Source of the DNA: Streptomyces venezuelae | GTDB taxonomy: Bacteria; Actinomycetota; Actinomycetes; Streptomycetales; Streptomycetaceae | Direction: 5' to 3' | Length of the DNA: 64,000 nucleotides | Assembly: GCF_008642295.1 (NCBI RefSeq) | Contig: NZ_CP029190.1 | Coordinates: 3,153,001-3,217,000 of the forward strand | In this document: in pieces, positions 33,845 through 43,421 of the stretch | How positions within the stretch are numbered: the first letter of the stretch is position 1 | Layout of the letters: every line of letters starts with the position of its first letter | Notes under the pieces: model-generated | What the model was told of the DNA's origin: nothing | The model's database searches: none | The model's input: the letters and a program-made list of their open reading frames with translations, nothing else | Position numbers and translations under genes: made by a program

Positions 33845-36427
33845 ATGACCACTCCTGGCAACGCCGCCGCCCCGACCGACAACGCCATGCGCCGCGCGCT
33901 GCGGCGGGCCCGCGACGGAGTCGCCCTCGACGTCACCGAGGCCGCGGTCCTGCTCCAGGCCCGCGGAGCGGACCTGGACGACCTGGCCGCCTCCGCCGCG
34001 CGCGTGCGCGACGCGGGACTGGCGGCGGCGGGCCGGCCGGGGGTGATCACGTACTCGAAGAGCGTGTTCATCCCCCTCACCCGGCTGTGCCGCGACAAGT
34101 GCCACTACTGCACGTTCGCCACCGTCCCCGGCAAGCTCCGGCGCGCCGGGCACGGGATGTTCATGTCCCCGGACGAGGTGCTCGACATCGCCCGCCGGGG
34201 CGCCGAGCTCGGCTGCAAGGAAGCGCTCATCACCCTCGGCGACAAGCCCGAGGACCGCTGGCCCGAGGCGCGCGAGTGGCTGGAGGCGCACGGCTACGAC
34301 GACACGATCTCGTACGTGCGGGCCATCTCCATCCGGATCCTGGAGGAGACCGGGCTGCTGCCGCACCTCAACCCGGGCGTGATGTCCTGGGCGGACTTCC
34401 AGCGCCTCAAGCCCGTCGCGCCCAGCATGGGCATGATGCTGGAGACCACGGCCGAGCGCCTGTGGTCCGAGCCGGGCGGCCCGCACCACGGCTCCCCCGA
34501 CAAGGAGCCCGCCGTACGGCTGCGGGTGCTGGAGGACGCCGGGCGCTCGTCCGTGCCGTTCACCTCCGGCCTGCTCATCGGGATCGGGGAGACGTACGAG
34601 GAGCGCGCGGAGTCGCTGTTCGCGCTGCGGCGGATCTCGCGGGCGTACCACGGCATCCAGGAGCTGATCATCCAGAACTTCCGCGCCAAGCCGGACACGG
34701 CGATGCGCGGCATGCCGGACGCCGAGCTGGACGACCTCGTGGCGACCATCGCGGTCGCCCGGCACATCATGGGCCCCTCGGGCTGCCTGCAGGCCCCGCC
34801 GAACCTGGTCGACGGGGAGTACGCCCGCCTGATCGGCGCCGGGATCGACGACTGGGGCGGGGTCTCCCCGCTGACCCCGGACCACGTCAACCCCGAGCGC
34901 CCCTGGCCCCAGATCGACCTGCTGGCCGAGCAGTCGGCGGCGGCGGGCTTCGCGCTGCGCGAGCGGCTGTGCGTGTACCCGGAGTTCGTGGTGCGCGGCG
35001 AGCCGTGGCTGGACCCGCGGCTGCTGCCGCACGTACGGGCGCTGGCCGATCCGCAGACGGGTCTGGCGAACGAGGCGGCCGAGGTCACGGGCCGCCCGTG
35101 GCAGGAGCCGGAGGAGGCCTTCACCTCCGCCGGGCGGACCGACCTGCACCACACCATCGACACCGAGGGCCGCACCGGCGACCGCCGGGAGGACTTCGAC
35201 CACGTCTACGGGGACTGGGACGCCCTGCGCGAGGCGGCGGCCCCCGGCATGCTCCCCGAGCGCATCGACACGGACGTACGGGCGGCCCTGGCGCAGGCCG
35301 CCGACGACCCGGAACGGCTCACCGACGAACAGGCACTGGCCCTGCTGCACGCGGACGGGCCGGCGCTGGACGCGCTCTGCCGGATCGCCGACGACCTGCG
35401 GAAGTCGGTGGTCGGGGACGAGGTCACGTACATCGTGACCCGGAACATCAACTTCACCAACGTCTGCTACACCGGCTGCCGGTTCTGCGCCTTCGCGCAG
35501 CGCCGCACCGACGCGGACGCCTACACCCTGTCGCTGGATCAGGTCGCCGAGCGGGCGGCGCAGGCCTGGGAGGTCGGCGCGGTCGAGGTGTGCATGCAGG
35601 GCGGCATCCACCCGGACCTGCCGGGAACGGCGTACTTCGACATCGTGCGGGCGGTGAAGGAGCGGGTGCCGGGCATCCATGTGCACGCCTTCTCCCCGAT
35701 GGAGGTGGTCAACGGGGCGACCCGGACCGGGATGTCGGTGCGGGACTGGCTGACCGCGGCCAAGGAGGCCGGGCTGGACTCCATTCCGGGGACGGCGGCG
35801 GAGATCCTGGACGACGAGGTCCGCTGGGTGCTGACCAAGGGGAAGCTGCCGGCCGCCGACTGGATCGATGTCGTGAGCACCGCGCACGAGCTGGGCATCC
35901 GCTCCTCGTCCACCATGATGTACGGGCATGTGGACCAGCCCCGGCACTGGCTGGGCCACTTCCGCACCCTGGCCGGCATCCAGCAGCGGACCGGGGGTTT
36001 CACGGAGTTCGTGACCCTGCCGTTCATCCACACCAATGCACCGGTCTACCTGGCGGGCATCGCCCGGCCGGGGCCGACGGTGCGGGACAACCGGGCGGTG
36101 ACGGCGATGGCCCGGATCCTGCTGCACCCGCACATCACCAACATCCAGACCAGTTGGGTGAAGCTGGGTGCGGAGGGCGCGGCCGAGATGCTGCGGTCCG
36201 GTGCGAACGATCTGGGCGGGACCCTGATGGAGGAGACCATCTCCCGGATGGCCGGATCGAGTTACGGCTCGTACAAGTCGGTCCGGGACCTGGTGGCGGT
36301 GGCGGAGGCGGCGGGCCGGCCGGCGAAGGCCCGTACGACGCTGTACGGGGAGGTGCCGGAGGAACGGCAGCAGGTGGCCGCCGCTTCGGACGGCCACCTG
36401 CCGGACCTGCTGCCGGTCCTGGAGTGA
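33845..36427 (+). CDS. fbiC: Bifunctional FO synthase (CofG/CofH), F420 biosynthesis
   Basis: 860 residues from ATG 33845 (little ribosome site). Two radical-SAM halves. The CofG-like half has C82-x3-C86-x2-C89 ([11 protein letters not shown]), and the CofH-like half has C541-x3-C545-x2-C548 ([10 protein letters not shown]). Other marks are [58 protein letters not shown] and [16 protein letters not shown]. It joins the pyrimidine intermediate and tyrosine to make FO, the deazaflavin of F420, using two [4Fe-4S] clusters and SAM. Three LLM-type F420/flavin oxidoreductases elsewhere in the window could use the product. Confidence 0.97.
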   Translation: MTTPGNAAAPTDNAMRRALRRARDGVALDVTEAAVLLQARGADLDDLAASAARVRDAGLAAAGRPGVITYSKSVFIPLTRLCRDKCHYCTFATVPGKLRRAGHGMFMSPDEVLDIARRGAELGCKEALITLGDKPEDRWPEAREWLEAHGYDDTISYVRAISIRILEETGLLPHLNPGVMSWADFQRLKPVAPSMGMMLETTAERLWSEPGGPHHGSPDKEPAVRLRVLEDAGRSSVPFTSGLLIGIGETYEERAESLFALRRISRAYHGIQELIIQNFRAKPDTAMRGMPDAELDDLVATIAVARHIMGPSGCLQAPPNLVDGEYARLIGAGIDDWGGVSPLTPDHVNPERPWPQIDLLAEQSAAAGFALRERLCVYPEFVVRGEPWLDPRLLPHVRALADPQTGLANEAAEVTGRPWQEPEEAFTSAGRTDLHHTIDTEGRTGDRREDFDHVYGDWDALREAAAPGMLPERIDTDVRAALAQAADDPERLTDEQALALLHADGPALDALCRIADDLRKSVVGDEVTYIVTRNINFTNVCYTGCRFCAFAQRRTDADAYTLSLDQVAERAAQAWEVGAVEVCMQGGIHPDLPGTAYFDIVRAVKERVPGIHVHAFSPMEVVNGATRTGMSVRDWLTAAKEAGLDSIPGTAAEILDDEVRWVLTKGKLPAADWIDVVSTAHELGIRSSSTMMYGHVDQPRHWLGHFRTLAGIQQRTGGFTEFVTLPFIHTNAPVYLAGIARPGPTVRDNRAVTAMARILLHPHITNIQTSWVKLGAEGAAEMLRSGANDLGGTLMEETISRMAGSSYGSYKSVRDLVAVAEAAGRPAKARTTLYGEVPEERQQVAAASDGHLPDLLPVLE

Positions 36428-36446
36428 CGCTGGTACAGCCGTCGGG

Positions 36447-37529
36447 TCAGCCGACGAGCAGGTCCTTCTTCAGGCGCTTCAGCTCGCGGGCGTCGATGCC
36501 GAGGCCGTCCTCGAGGTAGCGGTCGAAGGTGCCGTAGGCCGCCTTCACCTCGTCGTAACCGGAGTTGAGGTACTCGGGGCGGACGTCGAGCAGCGGCTTG
36601 TAGACGGCGGCCTGCTGGGGCGGGAGGTGGTCGAGGATCGCGTCGTTGGCGGCCTTGCGGTAGTCGTTGCTGGCCAGGTAGTCGGCCATCACCGTCTCCT
36701 GCGGCACCCCGAGGGCGGTCAGCAGGGCGGCGTCGGCCCAGCCGGTGCGGTCCTTGCCGGCGGTGCAGTGGAAGAGCACGGCCCGGCTGTGGTCGCGGCG
36801 GACGCCGTCGAAGACCTGGCTGTAGGCCTTCTTGCCGCCCTCGCCGCTGACCATGGCCTTCTCGGCGTCGACCATGGCCTTGACCGCCTCGTCGGGGGTC
36901 TTCGGCAGGGTCTGGAACGAGCCGGAGCCCGCGAACACGTCCGCGACCACGTACCGGGCACCGGCCGGGACCTTGTCGGGGTCCTTGGCGCGCTCGTCGG
37001 CCATGCGGAGGTCGAAGACCGTCTCGATGCGCAGCCGCCGGAGCTTGGCGAGGTCGTTCTCGGTCAGCTTGTCGAGGGCGTCGGAGCGGTAGACCTCGCC
37101 CATCTTGACCCACTGGCCGTTCGCGGTGCGGTAGCCGCCCGCGTCACGGAAGTTGACCGCGCCGTCGAGCTTGACCAGCCGGTCGGCGAGGCGCAGGCCG
37201 GCGCCGCGGTCGGCGTCGAAGTCGAACCACTGGCGGTCGGCGGCGGGCAGGCCGGTGACCACGGCCTCGCCGGTGGCGCCGCCCTTGGCGACGACCTTGC
37301 CGTTGGCCTTGACGGCGACCCGCTTCGCGCCCTGGGCCTTCCACTTCAGGGTGTACGAGGAACCGTCGGCGGAGGCGGTGACGGTGGCCTCGGTGAACGG
37401 GATCGCGTGCCGGTCGGAGTGCCGGCCGGGGAAGTGCTGGGAGACGGTGGCGGTGGCGGACGGGGCCACCGTGAGGGAGAGGGTGAGGGCGGAGGCGACG
37501 GCGGTCGCGGCGAGGGTTGCCTTCTTCAT
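36447..37529 (-). CDS. Secreted tyrosine-specific protein phosphatase
   Basis: ATG 37529 begins a signal peptide (MKKATLAATAVASALTLSLTVAPSATA); 360 residues. A ~90-residue N-terminal beta domain (fibronectin/Ig-like: VTASADGSSYTLKWKAQGAKRVAVKANGKVV) precedes a PtpB/dual-specificity-like phosphatase: GAVNFRDAGGYRT, VYRSDALDKLTENDLAKLRRLRIETVFDLR and the P-loop H254-C255-TAGKD-R261-TG. The family dephosphorylates Tyr-P or phosphoinositides. The extracellular location is notable. It converges on fbiC with only 19 bases between. Confidence 0.88.
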   Translation of the reverse strand: MKKATLAATAVASALTLSLTVAPSATATVSQHFPGRHSDRHAIPFTEATVTASADGSSYTLKWKAQGAKRVAVKANGKVVAKGGATGEAVVTGLPAADRQWFDFDADRGAGLRLADRLVKLDGAVNFRDAGGYRTANGQWVKMGEVYRSDALDKLTENDLAKLRRLRIETVFDLRMADERAKDPDKVPAGARYVVADVFAGSGSFQTLPKTPDEAVKAMVDAEKAMVSGEGGKKAYSQVFDGVRRDHSRAVLFHCTAGKDRTGWADAALLTALGVPQETVMADYLASNDYRKAANDAILDHLPPQQAAVYKPLLDVRPEYLNSGYDEVKAAYGTFDRYLEDGLGIDARELKRLKKDLLVG

Positions 37530-37644
37530 GACTGCGAGGCTGGGCCGCGCGGGGAAACCGGGCATGAACGCGATGTGGCCGAAACCGGCCGCCGGGAAAG
37601 ACAGTGACAAAACGTGCCACCCAAGCAGTCACTGCCAGAAGGTC

Positions 37645-37669
37645 GGCCGGAACTGTTCGGTTTCCGGCC
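37645..37669. promoter_or_regulatory. Inverted repeat in a divergent promoter region
   Basis: GGCCGGAA (37645-37652), 9 bases, TTCCGGCC (37662-37669), between the phosphatase (minus) and the ADP-ribosylglycohydrolase (plus). Candidate operator. Confidence 0.4.
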
Positions 37670-37770
37670 TTTCTGCGCTTACTTACAGGCTGCTTGACAT
37701 AGGGCTTCCGATTTCGACCGAAGCTGTCCACTACAGTGCGCGCCAGAACGAGGGGTGGGGGAGAGACCGG

Positions 37771-38973
37771 ATGGACCTGGTGGCAGAGAGCACGGCGGAG
37801 CGGCAAGGGGACGGCACCGGAGCCGGAACAGGTGCCGAAACGGGTGCCGTGACCAGCGGCGTGACAACCGGGCTCTGGGGCCGCACCGAGCAGCAGGACT
37901 TCCGCAGCCGGGTCCGCGGCACCCTGCTCGGCGCCGCCATCGGCGACGCCCTCGGCGCACCCGTGGCCGGCCTCTCCCTGGCGGGCATCCGGGAAACCCA
38001 CGGCCTGGAGGGCCTGACCGAACCGGCCACCGCCTACGGCCGCCGGGGCGCGGTCACCGCCTCCACCCAACTCACCCTGTTCACCGTGGACGGGCTGATC
38101 CGGGCCCACGTACGCCGGGACACCGGAGCCTGGCACCCGCCCACCGACATCCACCGCGCCTACCTGCGGTGGGCCGCCACCCAGCACGACTGGGGCCCGG
38201 ACGAGCGGCGCAAGGACAACGGCTGGCTGGCGCACGAGGAATGGCTCTACGCCCGGCGCGGACCCGACCGGGCCTGCCTCACCGGATTCGGCGACGAGAT
38301 CCTCGGCACCCTGGACAAGCCGAAGAACCCGACCGCCCGGGACGCCGCCGCGACCGTCCGCTCCTCCCCGTTCGGGCTGCTGGTGGGCTGGGAACCGGCG
38401 CTGGTCCTCCAGCTCGCCGTGGAGTGCGCCGCGCAGAGCCACGGCCACCCCACCGCCTATCTCTCCGCCGGGGCCTTCGCGGTGATCGTGCACGGCCTGA
38501 CCCGGGGCGAGACGCTGGACGCCTCGGTGCAGCGGGCCGTGGGTCTGCTGGAGGCGCGGCCCGGCCGGCAGCCGGTCACGGACGCCCTGCAGCGGGCCGT
38601 GTCGGCGGTGACCGCCGCACCGCCGTCCCCGAAGGCGGTGGAGTCCCTCTCCCCCGGCGACGGCCGGGACGCGGAGGATGCCCTCGCCGTGGCGGTGTAC
38701 TGCGCCATGGTCGCGGAGGACATCCGGCACGGCCTGCGCCTCGCCGTCAACCACGGCGGCGATTCGACGGCCACGGGTGCGCTGTGCGGTGCCCTGCTGG
38801 GGGCGTTGCACGGGGAGACGGCCCTGCCGGCCCCCTGGCTGGCGGACCTGGAGGGGCGGGCGACGATCCTGGAGATCTCGGACGACTTCGCGCTGGAGAT
38901 GACCCAGGGCCCGACCCTGCACGGCCCGGCGGTCTCCTCCTCGGGCTGGCTGGCGCGCTACCCGCGCGGGTAG
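37771..38973 (+). CDS. ADP-ribosylglycohydrolase family protein
   Basis: ATG 37771 after GGGGGAGAG; 400 residues. Low-complexity Gly/Thr start, then the all-helical ARH fold: FRSRVRGTLLGAAIGDALGAPV, TASTQLTLFTVDGLIRA and the metal site NHGGDSTATGALCGALLGALHG. It removes ADP-ribose from proteins or hydrolyses related N/O-glycosidic bonds using Mg2+. The first metal motif (usually T-D-D-T) is altered to ASTQLT, so activity may differ. Confidence 0.9.
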   Translation: MDLVAESTAERQGDGTGAGTGAETGAVTSGVTTGLWGRTEQQDFRSRVRGTLLGAAIGDALGAPVAGLSLAGIRETHGLEGLTEPATAYGRRGAVTASTQLTLFTVDGLIRAHVRRDTGAWHPPTDIHRAYLRWAATQHDWGPDERRKDNGWLAHEEWLYARRGPDRACLTGFGDEILGTLDKPKNPTARDAAATVRSSPFGLLVGWEPALVLQLAVECAAQSHGHPTAYLSAGAFAVIVHGLTRGETLDASVQRAVGLLEARPGRQPVTDALQRAVSAVTAAPPSPKAVESLSPGDGRDAEDALAVAVYCAMVAEDIRHGLRLAVNHGGDSTATGALCGALLGALHGETALPAPWLADLEGRATILEISDDFALEMTQGPTLHGPAVSSSGWLARYPRG

Positions 38974-39093
38974 CGGCGTAGCGGCGCGGGCAGCGGGCAC
39001 GGGCAGCGGTGCGGTAGCCGCGCGGGCAGCCCTCTCGGCATTCGCCGGTGCAGACCGTACGGTGGGGCATCCACTTGACGGAGGTGTCAGCAC

Positions 39094-39954
39094 ATGAGGA
39101 TCGCCGCCACCATCTTCCTGACGGACCGGACCCTGACCCCGGTCCGGATCGCCCGCAGCATGGAGGAACGCGGGTTCGCCGCCCTGTACCTGCCCGAGCA
39201 CACCCACATCCCGGTCGCCCGGGACACCCCCGCCCCGATGGGCGGGGAGCTGCCCGAGCAGTACGGCCGGACCCTCGACCCCTTTGTGGCGCTCGCCCAG
39301 GCCGCCGCCGTCACCGAACGGCTGCGGCTCGGCACCGGGATCACCCTGGTCGCCCAGCACGATCCGGTGGACCTGGCCAAACGGGTGGCCACCCTGGACC
39401 ACCTGTCCGGCGGCCGGTTCACCCTGGGCGTCGGGTACGGCTGGAATGTGGAGGAGGCCGCCGACCACGGCGTCGACTGGGGCACCCGCCGCGAACTGGT
39501 CCGCGACCGGATGGCGTTGATGCGGGCCCTGTGGGCCCCGCAACCGGAGGGCTACATCGGCGAGTTCGGCTCGGTCCGGGCCAGCTTCGCCCACCCCAAG
39601 CCCGCGCAGCCCGCCCGCGAGCTGGCCGGCGGCCTCCCCCTGCACGGCCCGCGGACCCTGATCGGCGGGGCGGCGGGTCCCAAGCTGTTCACGCACATCG
39701 CGGAGTACGCGGACGGCTGGCTGCCGATCGGCGGGCGCGGGCTCTCCGAGTCGCTGCCGGTGCTGCGGGCCGCATGGGAACTGGCCGGCCGCGAGCCGAA
39801 GGCGCTCCAGGTCGTCCCGTACGCCGTGCAGCCCAACCCGGGGAAGCTCGCGCACTACGCGGACCTGGGCATCGAGGAGGTCGTCCTGCAACTGCCCTCG
39901 GCCGCCGAGCCCGAAGTCCTGCGCACCCTGGACGACTTCGCCCAGTACCTGTAG
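39094..39954 (+). CDS. LLM class F420-dependent oxidoreductase
   Basis: ATG 39094 after GGAGG; 286 residues. Luciferase-like (alpha/beta)8 barrel: IAATIFLTDRTLTPVRIARSMEERGFAALYLPEHTHIPV, RLRLGTGITLVAQHDPVDLAKRVATLDHLSGGRFTLGVGYGWNVEEAADHGVDW and KPLF-type C-term. Length and motifs fit the TIGR03619 F420-binding group. Substrate unknown; FbiC upstream supplies its cofactor. Confidence 0.88.
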   Translation: MRIAATIFLTDRTLTPVRIARSMEERGFAALYLPEHTHIPVARDTPAPMGGELPEQYGRTLDPFVALAQAAAVTERLRLGTGITLVAQHDPVDLAKRVATLDHLSGGRFTLGVGYGWNVEEAADHGVDWGTRRELVRDRMALMRALWAPQPEGYIGEFGSVRASFAHPKPAQPARELAGGLPLHGPRTLIGGAAGPKLFTHIAEYADGWLPIGGRGLSESLPVLRAAWELAGREPKALQVVPYAVQPNPGKLAHYADLGIEEVVLQLPSAAEPEVLRTLDDFAQYL

Positions 39955-40045
39955 CGGCCTGAAGACCTTTCTGAGGACTCTTCTGAGTACCGGCCTGAGT
40001 ACGGCCACTCAGGCCGGCCCGCCCCGCAGCCGCGAGGCTGGTCCC

Positions 40046-40690
40046 ATGACCACCCCGCCGCAGCCCCCGAACACCCCCGCACCCGCCGCCTTCGGCCCGC
40101 CGCCGGCCATGCGGCCTCCGCGCGCCCGCCGCACGGTCCTGGCCGCCGTCCTGGCCCTCGTCCTGCTCGCGGTGGCCGTCACGGGCGGCTGGTGGCTGCT
40201 CGGCACGTACGACGAAGACGACAGCCCGCTGGCGGGCCGCCCCCGGGTCACCGACCAGGCCGCGGGCCTGTCGTACGGAATCCCCGAGGGCTGGAAGCAG
40301 CCGGAGAAGCAGGGGGATCTGATCAACGCGTTCACCTCGACGATCTCCAAGGAGTCGGCCGGCACGGTGCTGGCGGGCCGCGCCGGAGCCATCGCCGAGG
40401 CGGACCTCAAGCGGCAGACGGAACGCTCCGCCCGCTCCAACGCGGCCTTCTTCTTCCCGGACGGCCGCTCCACCCTCACCGACTCGCGGCCGACCGAGGT
40501 CAGCGGCAACCTGGCCCACACGGTCACCCTCAAGATCGACGACGGCAAGGCCGGCACGGCCCACCTCCGCTTCACCGTCACCACCCTCACCGCCGACCGC
40601 TCCGCCTTCCTCCTGGGACTCACCCAGGAGTCGGACCCGGCGGAACGCGAGGAGGTCGACACGATCCTGGCCAGCGCCAAGGCCCTGTAA
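40046..40690 (+). CDS. Membrane-anchored protein of unknown function
   Basis: 214 residues. Pro-rich cytoplasmic N-terminus, one TM (RTVLAAVLALVLLAVAVTGGWWLLG, about 29-53), then an extracytoplasmic domain (AAGLSYGIPEGWKQPEKQGDLINAFTSTIS...) of the kind found in streptomycete surface proteins without known function. No operon partner visible; convergent with 40708. Confidence 0.7.
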   Translation: MTTPPQPPNTPAPAAFGPPPAMRPPRARRTVLAAVLALVLLAVAVTGGWWLLGTYDEDDSPLAGRPRVTDQAAGLSYGIPEGWKQPEKQGDLINAFTSTISKESAGTVLAGRAGAIAEADLKRQTERSARSNAAFFFPDGRSTLTDSRPTEVSGNLAHTVTLKIDDGKAGTAHLRFTVTTLTADRSAFLLGLTQESDPAEREEVDTILASAKAL

Positions 40691-40707
40691 CAGCCCCGAG
40701 GGCCCTT

Positions 40708-41136
40708 CTAATCGCCGACGGTCAGCTCGGCCCACACGGTCTTGCCGACCACCCGGTCGTGCACCCCCCACCCTGCGGCCAGCGCCTCCACGATCCGCAG
40801 ACCGTAGCCTCCCTCGGCCCGCGACTCGTGCTCCCGCAGCACGGGCCGCCGGTCCCGCCGGGCATCGGACACCTCGATCCGCAACACCCGGTGCACCAGC
40901 ACCATCCGCAGCTCGAAGTCCCGCCCCTGCACCCGCCCGTGGGTCACGGCATTGCCCACCAGCTCGGCCACCACCAGGGCAGCCGCATCGGAGACCTCGC
41001 ACCCGAGCGGCACCCCCCAGTCGACCAGCTCGATCACAGCCAGATGCCGCGCCAGCCGAGCACCCCGCCGGGTGGAACTGAAACGCTGAGTGAACGTCTG
41101 TACGGAAGTAGCGGCCGGTCGCCGCAGCCCTGTCAC
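40708..41136 (-). CDS. RsbW-like ATP-binding protein (GHKL, anti-sigma type)
   Basis: 142 residues from GTG 41136. HATPase_c fold: ARLARHLAVIELVDWG, SDAAALVVAELVGNAVTHG (N box), LRIEVSDARR and GYGLRIVEALAAGWGV (G box). Streptomyces encodes dozens of these; they are kinases or anti-sigma factors of the SpoIIAB/RsbW type. It lies upstream of, and divergent from, an ECF sigma gene. A direct link is not shown. Confidence 0.88.
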   Translation of the reverse strand: MTGLRRPAATSVQTFTQRFSSTRRGARLARHLAVIELVDWGVPLGCEVSDAAALVVAELVGNAVTHGRVQGRDFELRMVLVHRVLRIEVSDARRDRRPVLREHESRAEGGYGLRIVEALAAGWGVHDRVVGKTVWAELTVGD

Positions 41137-41278
41137 ACCCTCACATTCCCGCGTCGACCAGGGGTTTCGGCAGCACCAGAGCTCGTACAAACGCGGTTGT
41201 ACGAGTCTCACTCCTGGACCGCGAGAGTCACCGTGCGTAAGCATTCCCCCGGCTGCCGGCCGCGAGCGGGAATCCGAC

Positions 41279-41305
41279 GGAACCTTTCGGACCCTCCAGA
41301 CGGTC
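41279..41305 (+). promoter_or_regulatory. Possible ECF-type promoter of the sigma gene
   Basis: GGAAC (41279-41283), 17 bases, CGGTC (41301-41305), 40 bases before the start: matches the GGAAC-N16/17-CGTC pattern only approximately. Would indicate autoregulation. Confidence 0.3.
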
Positions 41306-41344
41306 AGAGTGCGGGATGCAGTGCCCGGCCGGAGAGGGGACCAC

Positions 41345-41845
41345 GTGGAGCGGGACGCGGAATTCGCCGAGTTCGCGCAGGCCGTCTACCCGCGGATGTT
41401 GCGTACGGCGCTCCTGCTCGCAGCCGACCGGGACACCGCGCAGGACCTGACCCAGACGGCCCTGCTGAAGGTCTATCTGGCCTGGTCCCGGCGGCGCGGC
41501 TGGGAGGACCCGGTCGCCTATGCGCGCCGGGTGCTGGTCAATGTGCACGGTTCCTGGTGGCGTCGCCGCTGGCGCGGGGAGCTGCCGCACGGAGTCCTCC
41601 CCGACCGTGCCGGGCCGGACCCGCAGCGCGGCTGGGGCCAGCGGGTGGACCTGTCACGGGCCATGGCCACGCTCCCCCGCGACCAGCGGACTGTACTGGT
41701 CCTGCGCTTCTACGAAGACCTCAGCATCGCCGAAACCGCCGAACTGATCGGGTGCAGCATCGGAACGGTCAAGTCCCGTACGGCCAGGGGCCTGGCGCAC
41801 CTCAGAGACAGCTTGAACCGGAAGGGCGAGGAGACCATCTCATGA
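41345..41845 (+). CDS. ECF RNA polymerase sigma factor (SigE/SigE70 family)
   Basis: GTG 41345 after GAGAGGGG; 166 residues. Sigma region 2 (FAEFAQAVYPRMLRTALLLAADRDTAQDLTQTALLKVYLAW) and region 4 (ATLPRDQRTVLVLRFYEDLSIAETAELIGCSIGTVKSRTARGLAHLRDSL). Overlaps the next gene as ATGA, which encodes a TM protein likely to be its anti-sigma factor. Confidence 0.93.
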   Translation: MERDAEFAEFAQAVYPRMLRTALLLAADRDTAQDLTQTALLKVYLAWSRRRGWEDPVAYARRVLVNVHGSWWRRRWRGELPHGVLPDRAGPDPQRGWGQRVDLSRAMATLPRDQRTVLVLRFYEDLSIAETAELIGCSIGTVKSRTARGLAHLRDSLNRKGEETIS

Positions 41846-42450
41846 GCACGGAAGACGCGGAGCGGGAAGCACGGGCGCTACGGGCCGGGCTGCGGGACCT
41901 CATGGACGGCGAGCATGCCGGCCCGGCCCCGGTCGAGGAGGTGATCCGGCGCGGCCGGAACCGGCGGCGGATGGCAGGCGCGGCGGCCGGCGTTCTGACC
42001 TGCGCGGTTCTGGCCTCGGTCATCGGGCTGGGCCTCGGCTTCAACGGATCGGACGGCGCGGCAACCGTCGGCAAGCCCGCAACGGCCCCCTCGGCCACCG
42101 CCGGACCGGACTCCCCGTCCGCCGCACTCGAACGGCGTACGGTGACGCCGGGCCGGCCCGCCGCCGGCCCGGCCGCCACCGCCGCCGAGGTGGGCCGCGC
42201 GTACCCGGTCGACTGGAGTGCGCACTGCGGCCTGCAGTACCTGCCCTTCGCAGGCCGCATGTGGCAGGCCGGCACCGTCCGCGCCACCCCGCAGAACCTC
42301 CCGGGCCCCCAGGGACCCGGCTCGGGACCGCCGGTCGTTCCCGGCTATGCCACCCTGACCGGCCCGGACAGCCTCCGCTTCGAGGCCCCAGGCTGGCTCG
42401 ACCGACCCGTCACCCTCACCCCGGCCCCGGACGCCCCCGGCTGCGCCTAG
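41842..42450 (+). CDS. Membrane protein, likely cognate anti-sigma factor
   Basis: ATG 41842 overlaps the sigma stop; 202 residues. Cytoplasmic N-terminal ~55 residues (STEDAEREARALRAGLRDLMDGEHAGPAPVEEVIRRGRNRRR) would hold the sigma-binding part, one TM (MAGAAAGVLTCAVLASVIGLGLGF), then an extracytoplasmic Ala/Pro-rich domain with three Cys. Lacks the zinc HxxxCxxC motif. Its stop (tag) and that of the convergent metalloprotease share CTAG. Confidence 0.7.
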   Translation: MSTEDAEREARALRAGLRDLMDGEHAGPAPVEEVIRRGRNRRRMAGAAAGVLTCAVLASVIGLGLGFNGSDGAATVGKPATAPSATAGPDSPSAALERRTVTPGRPAAGPAATAAEVGRAYPVDWSAHCGLQYLPFAGRMWQAGTVRATPQNLPGPQGPGSGPPVVPGYATLTGPDSLRFEAPGWLDRPVTLTPAPDAPGCA

Positions 42451-43265
42451 CGCGGATAGAGCCGGTTCACTATCAGTGCATAGTCATCCGCGTTGGGCAC
42501 ATTGCTGTTCGGGCCCACCCCGTACATACAGCTGTTGGTACTGGTGTTGTGCCCGACACCGAACGCGTGCCCGCTCTCGTGGCAGGCCACGGCACGGTGG
42601 TTCGACGCATACGAGTTGTTGTACTTGATCGACACCGTGCCGTCGATGAAGTAGCGCGCCGAGTCGTAGCTGTAGCTGGTCACCCCCAGCCACCCGGTGG
42701 CCCCGTAGCTGCCGTCCACCACATCGACACAGTGGGTGCCGCTGTAGTTGGGGCAGCCGCCGGTGGCCCGCTCCACATGGATGTTCGGCGACTGGTTCCA
42801 CTGGGTCAGCGCGGTGCCCTGGGGCCAGCTCGCACCGGACCGGTCGTTGTAGTAGATCTGCGGGTTCGTGTAGCCGTTGCGACGCCAGTTGATCACCGGG
42901 CACTGGCCGTCCAGGTTCGCGGCACTGCCCCACCCGCAGTTCCCCGCCATCGCGGACACGCCGCCGGGCTCGACGACCCCGCGCACTCCGGCCGCCCGCA
43001 GCTTGGCGGCGAGCTCCTTGGCCGACACCCCGGGGGCGGCCAGGTAGACACTTCCGTGGGTGACTCCGTCGGCCGTGGTGTAGCTGGTTTCGACCTCCTC
43101 GACCGCTTCCGCCCGGGCGTTCGCCTCGGCGGACGGCGCGGGGTTGGGCCGCTGCGGCGGTATGGCCGGCCCCTCCCCCGCGACGGAGCCCGGGGCGGTC
43201 AACAGGACTGCGGTCAGTGCGGTGGCCGCAAGTACGGTGGCGGTCAGCGTTCGTGCGTGGCGCAT
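42447..43265 (-). CDS. Secreted metzincin-type metalloprotease
   Basis: ATG 43265 after GGGAG; 272 residues. Signal peptide (RTLTATVLAATALTAVLLTAPGSVA), a pro-region to about 105, then the catalytic domain with CHESGHAFGVGHN: zinc ligands H229, H233 and H239, catalytic E230. CMYG downstream supplies a Met-turn. Matrixin/astacin-like family, extracellular. Convergent with, and overlapping, the anti-sigma gene. Confidence 0.88.
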   Translation of the reverse strand: MRHARTLTATVLAATALTAVLLTAPGSVAGEGPAIPPQRPNPAPSAEANARAEAVEEVETSYTTADGVTHGSVYLAAPGVSAKELAAKLRAAGVRGVVEPGGVSAMAGNCGWGSAANLDGQCPVINWRRNGYTNPQIYYNDRSGASWPQGTALTQWNQSPNIHVERATGGCPNYSGTHCVDVVDGSYGATGWLGVTSYSYDSARYFIDGTVSIKYNNSYASNHRAVACHESGHAFGVGHNTSTNSCMYGVGPNSNVPNADDYALIVNRLYPR

Positions 43266-43421
43266 GACGACTCCCCTCCCTGTTCTCGAATGACTATTCG
43301 AGACATGACGGATCGTCACATCGCATCGCGACCGGACGACAGCCTTCCCCGCCAAAGTGGCCGAGTACGTTCGCTCGCCCCCCGGTTGGCCGGATAGCGC
43401 CCCCGTCCACCCCCCTACTGC

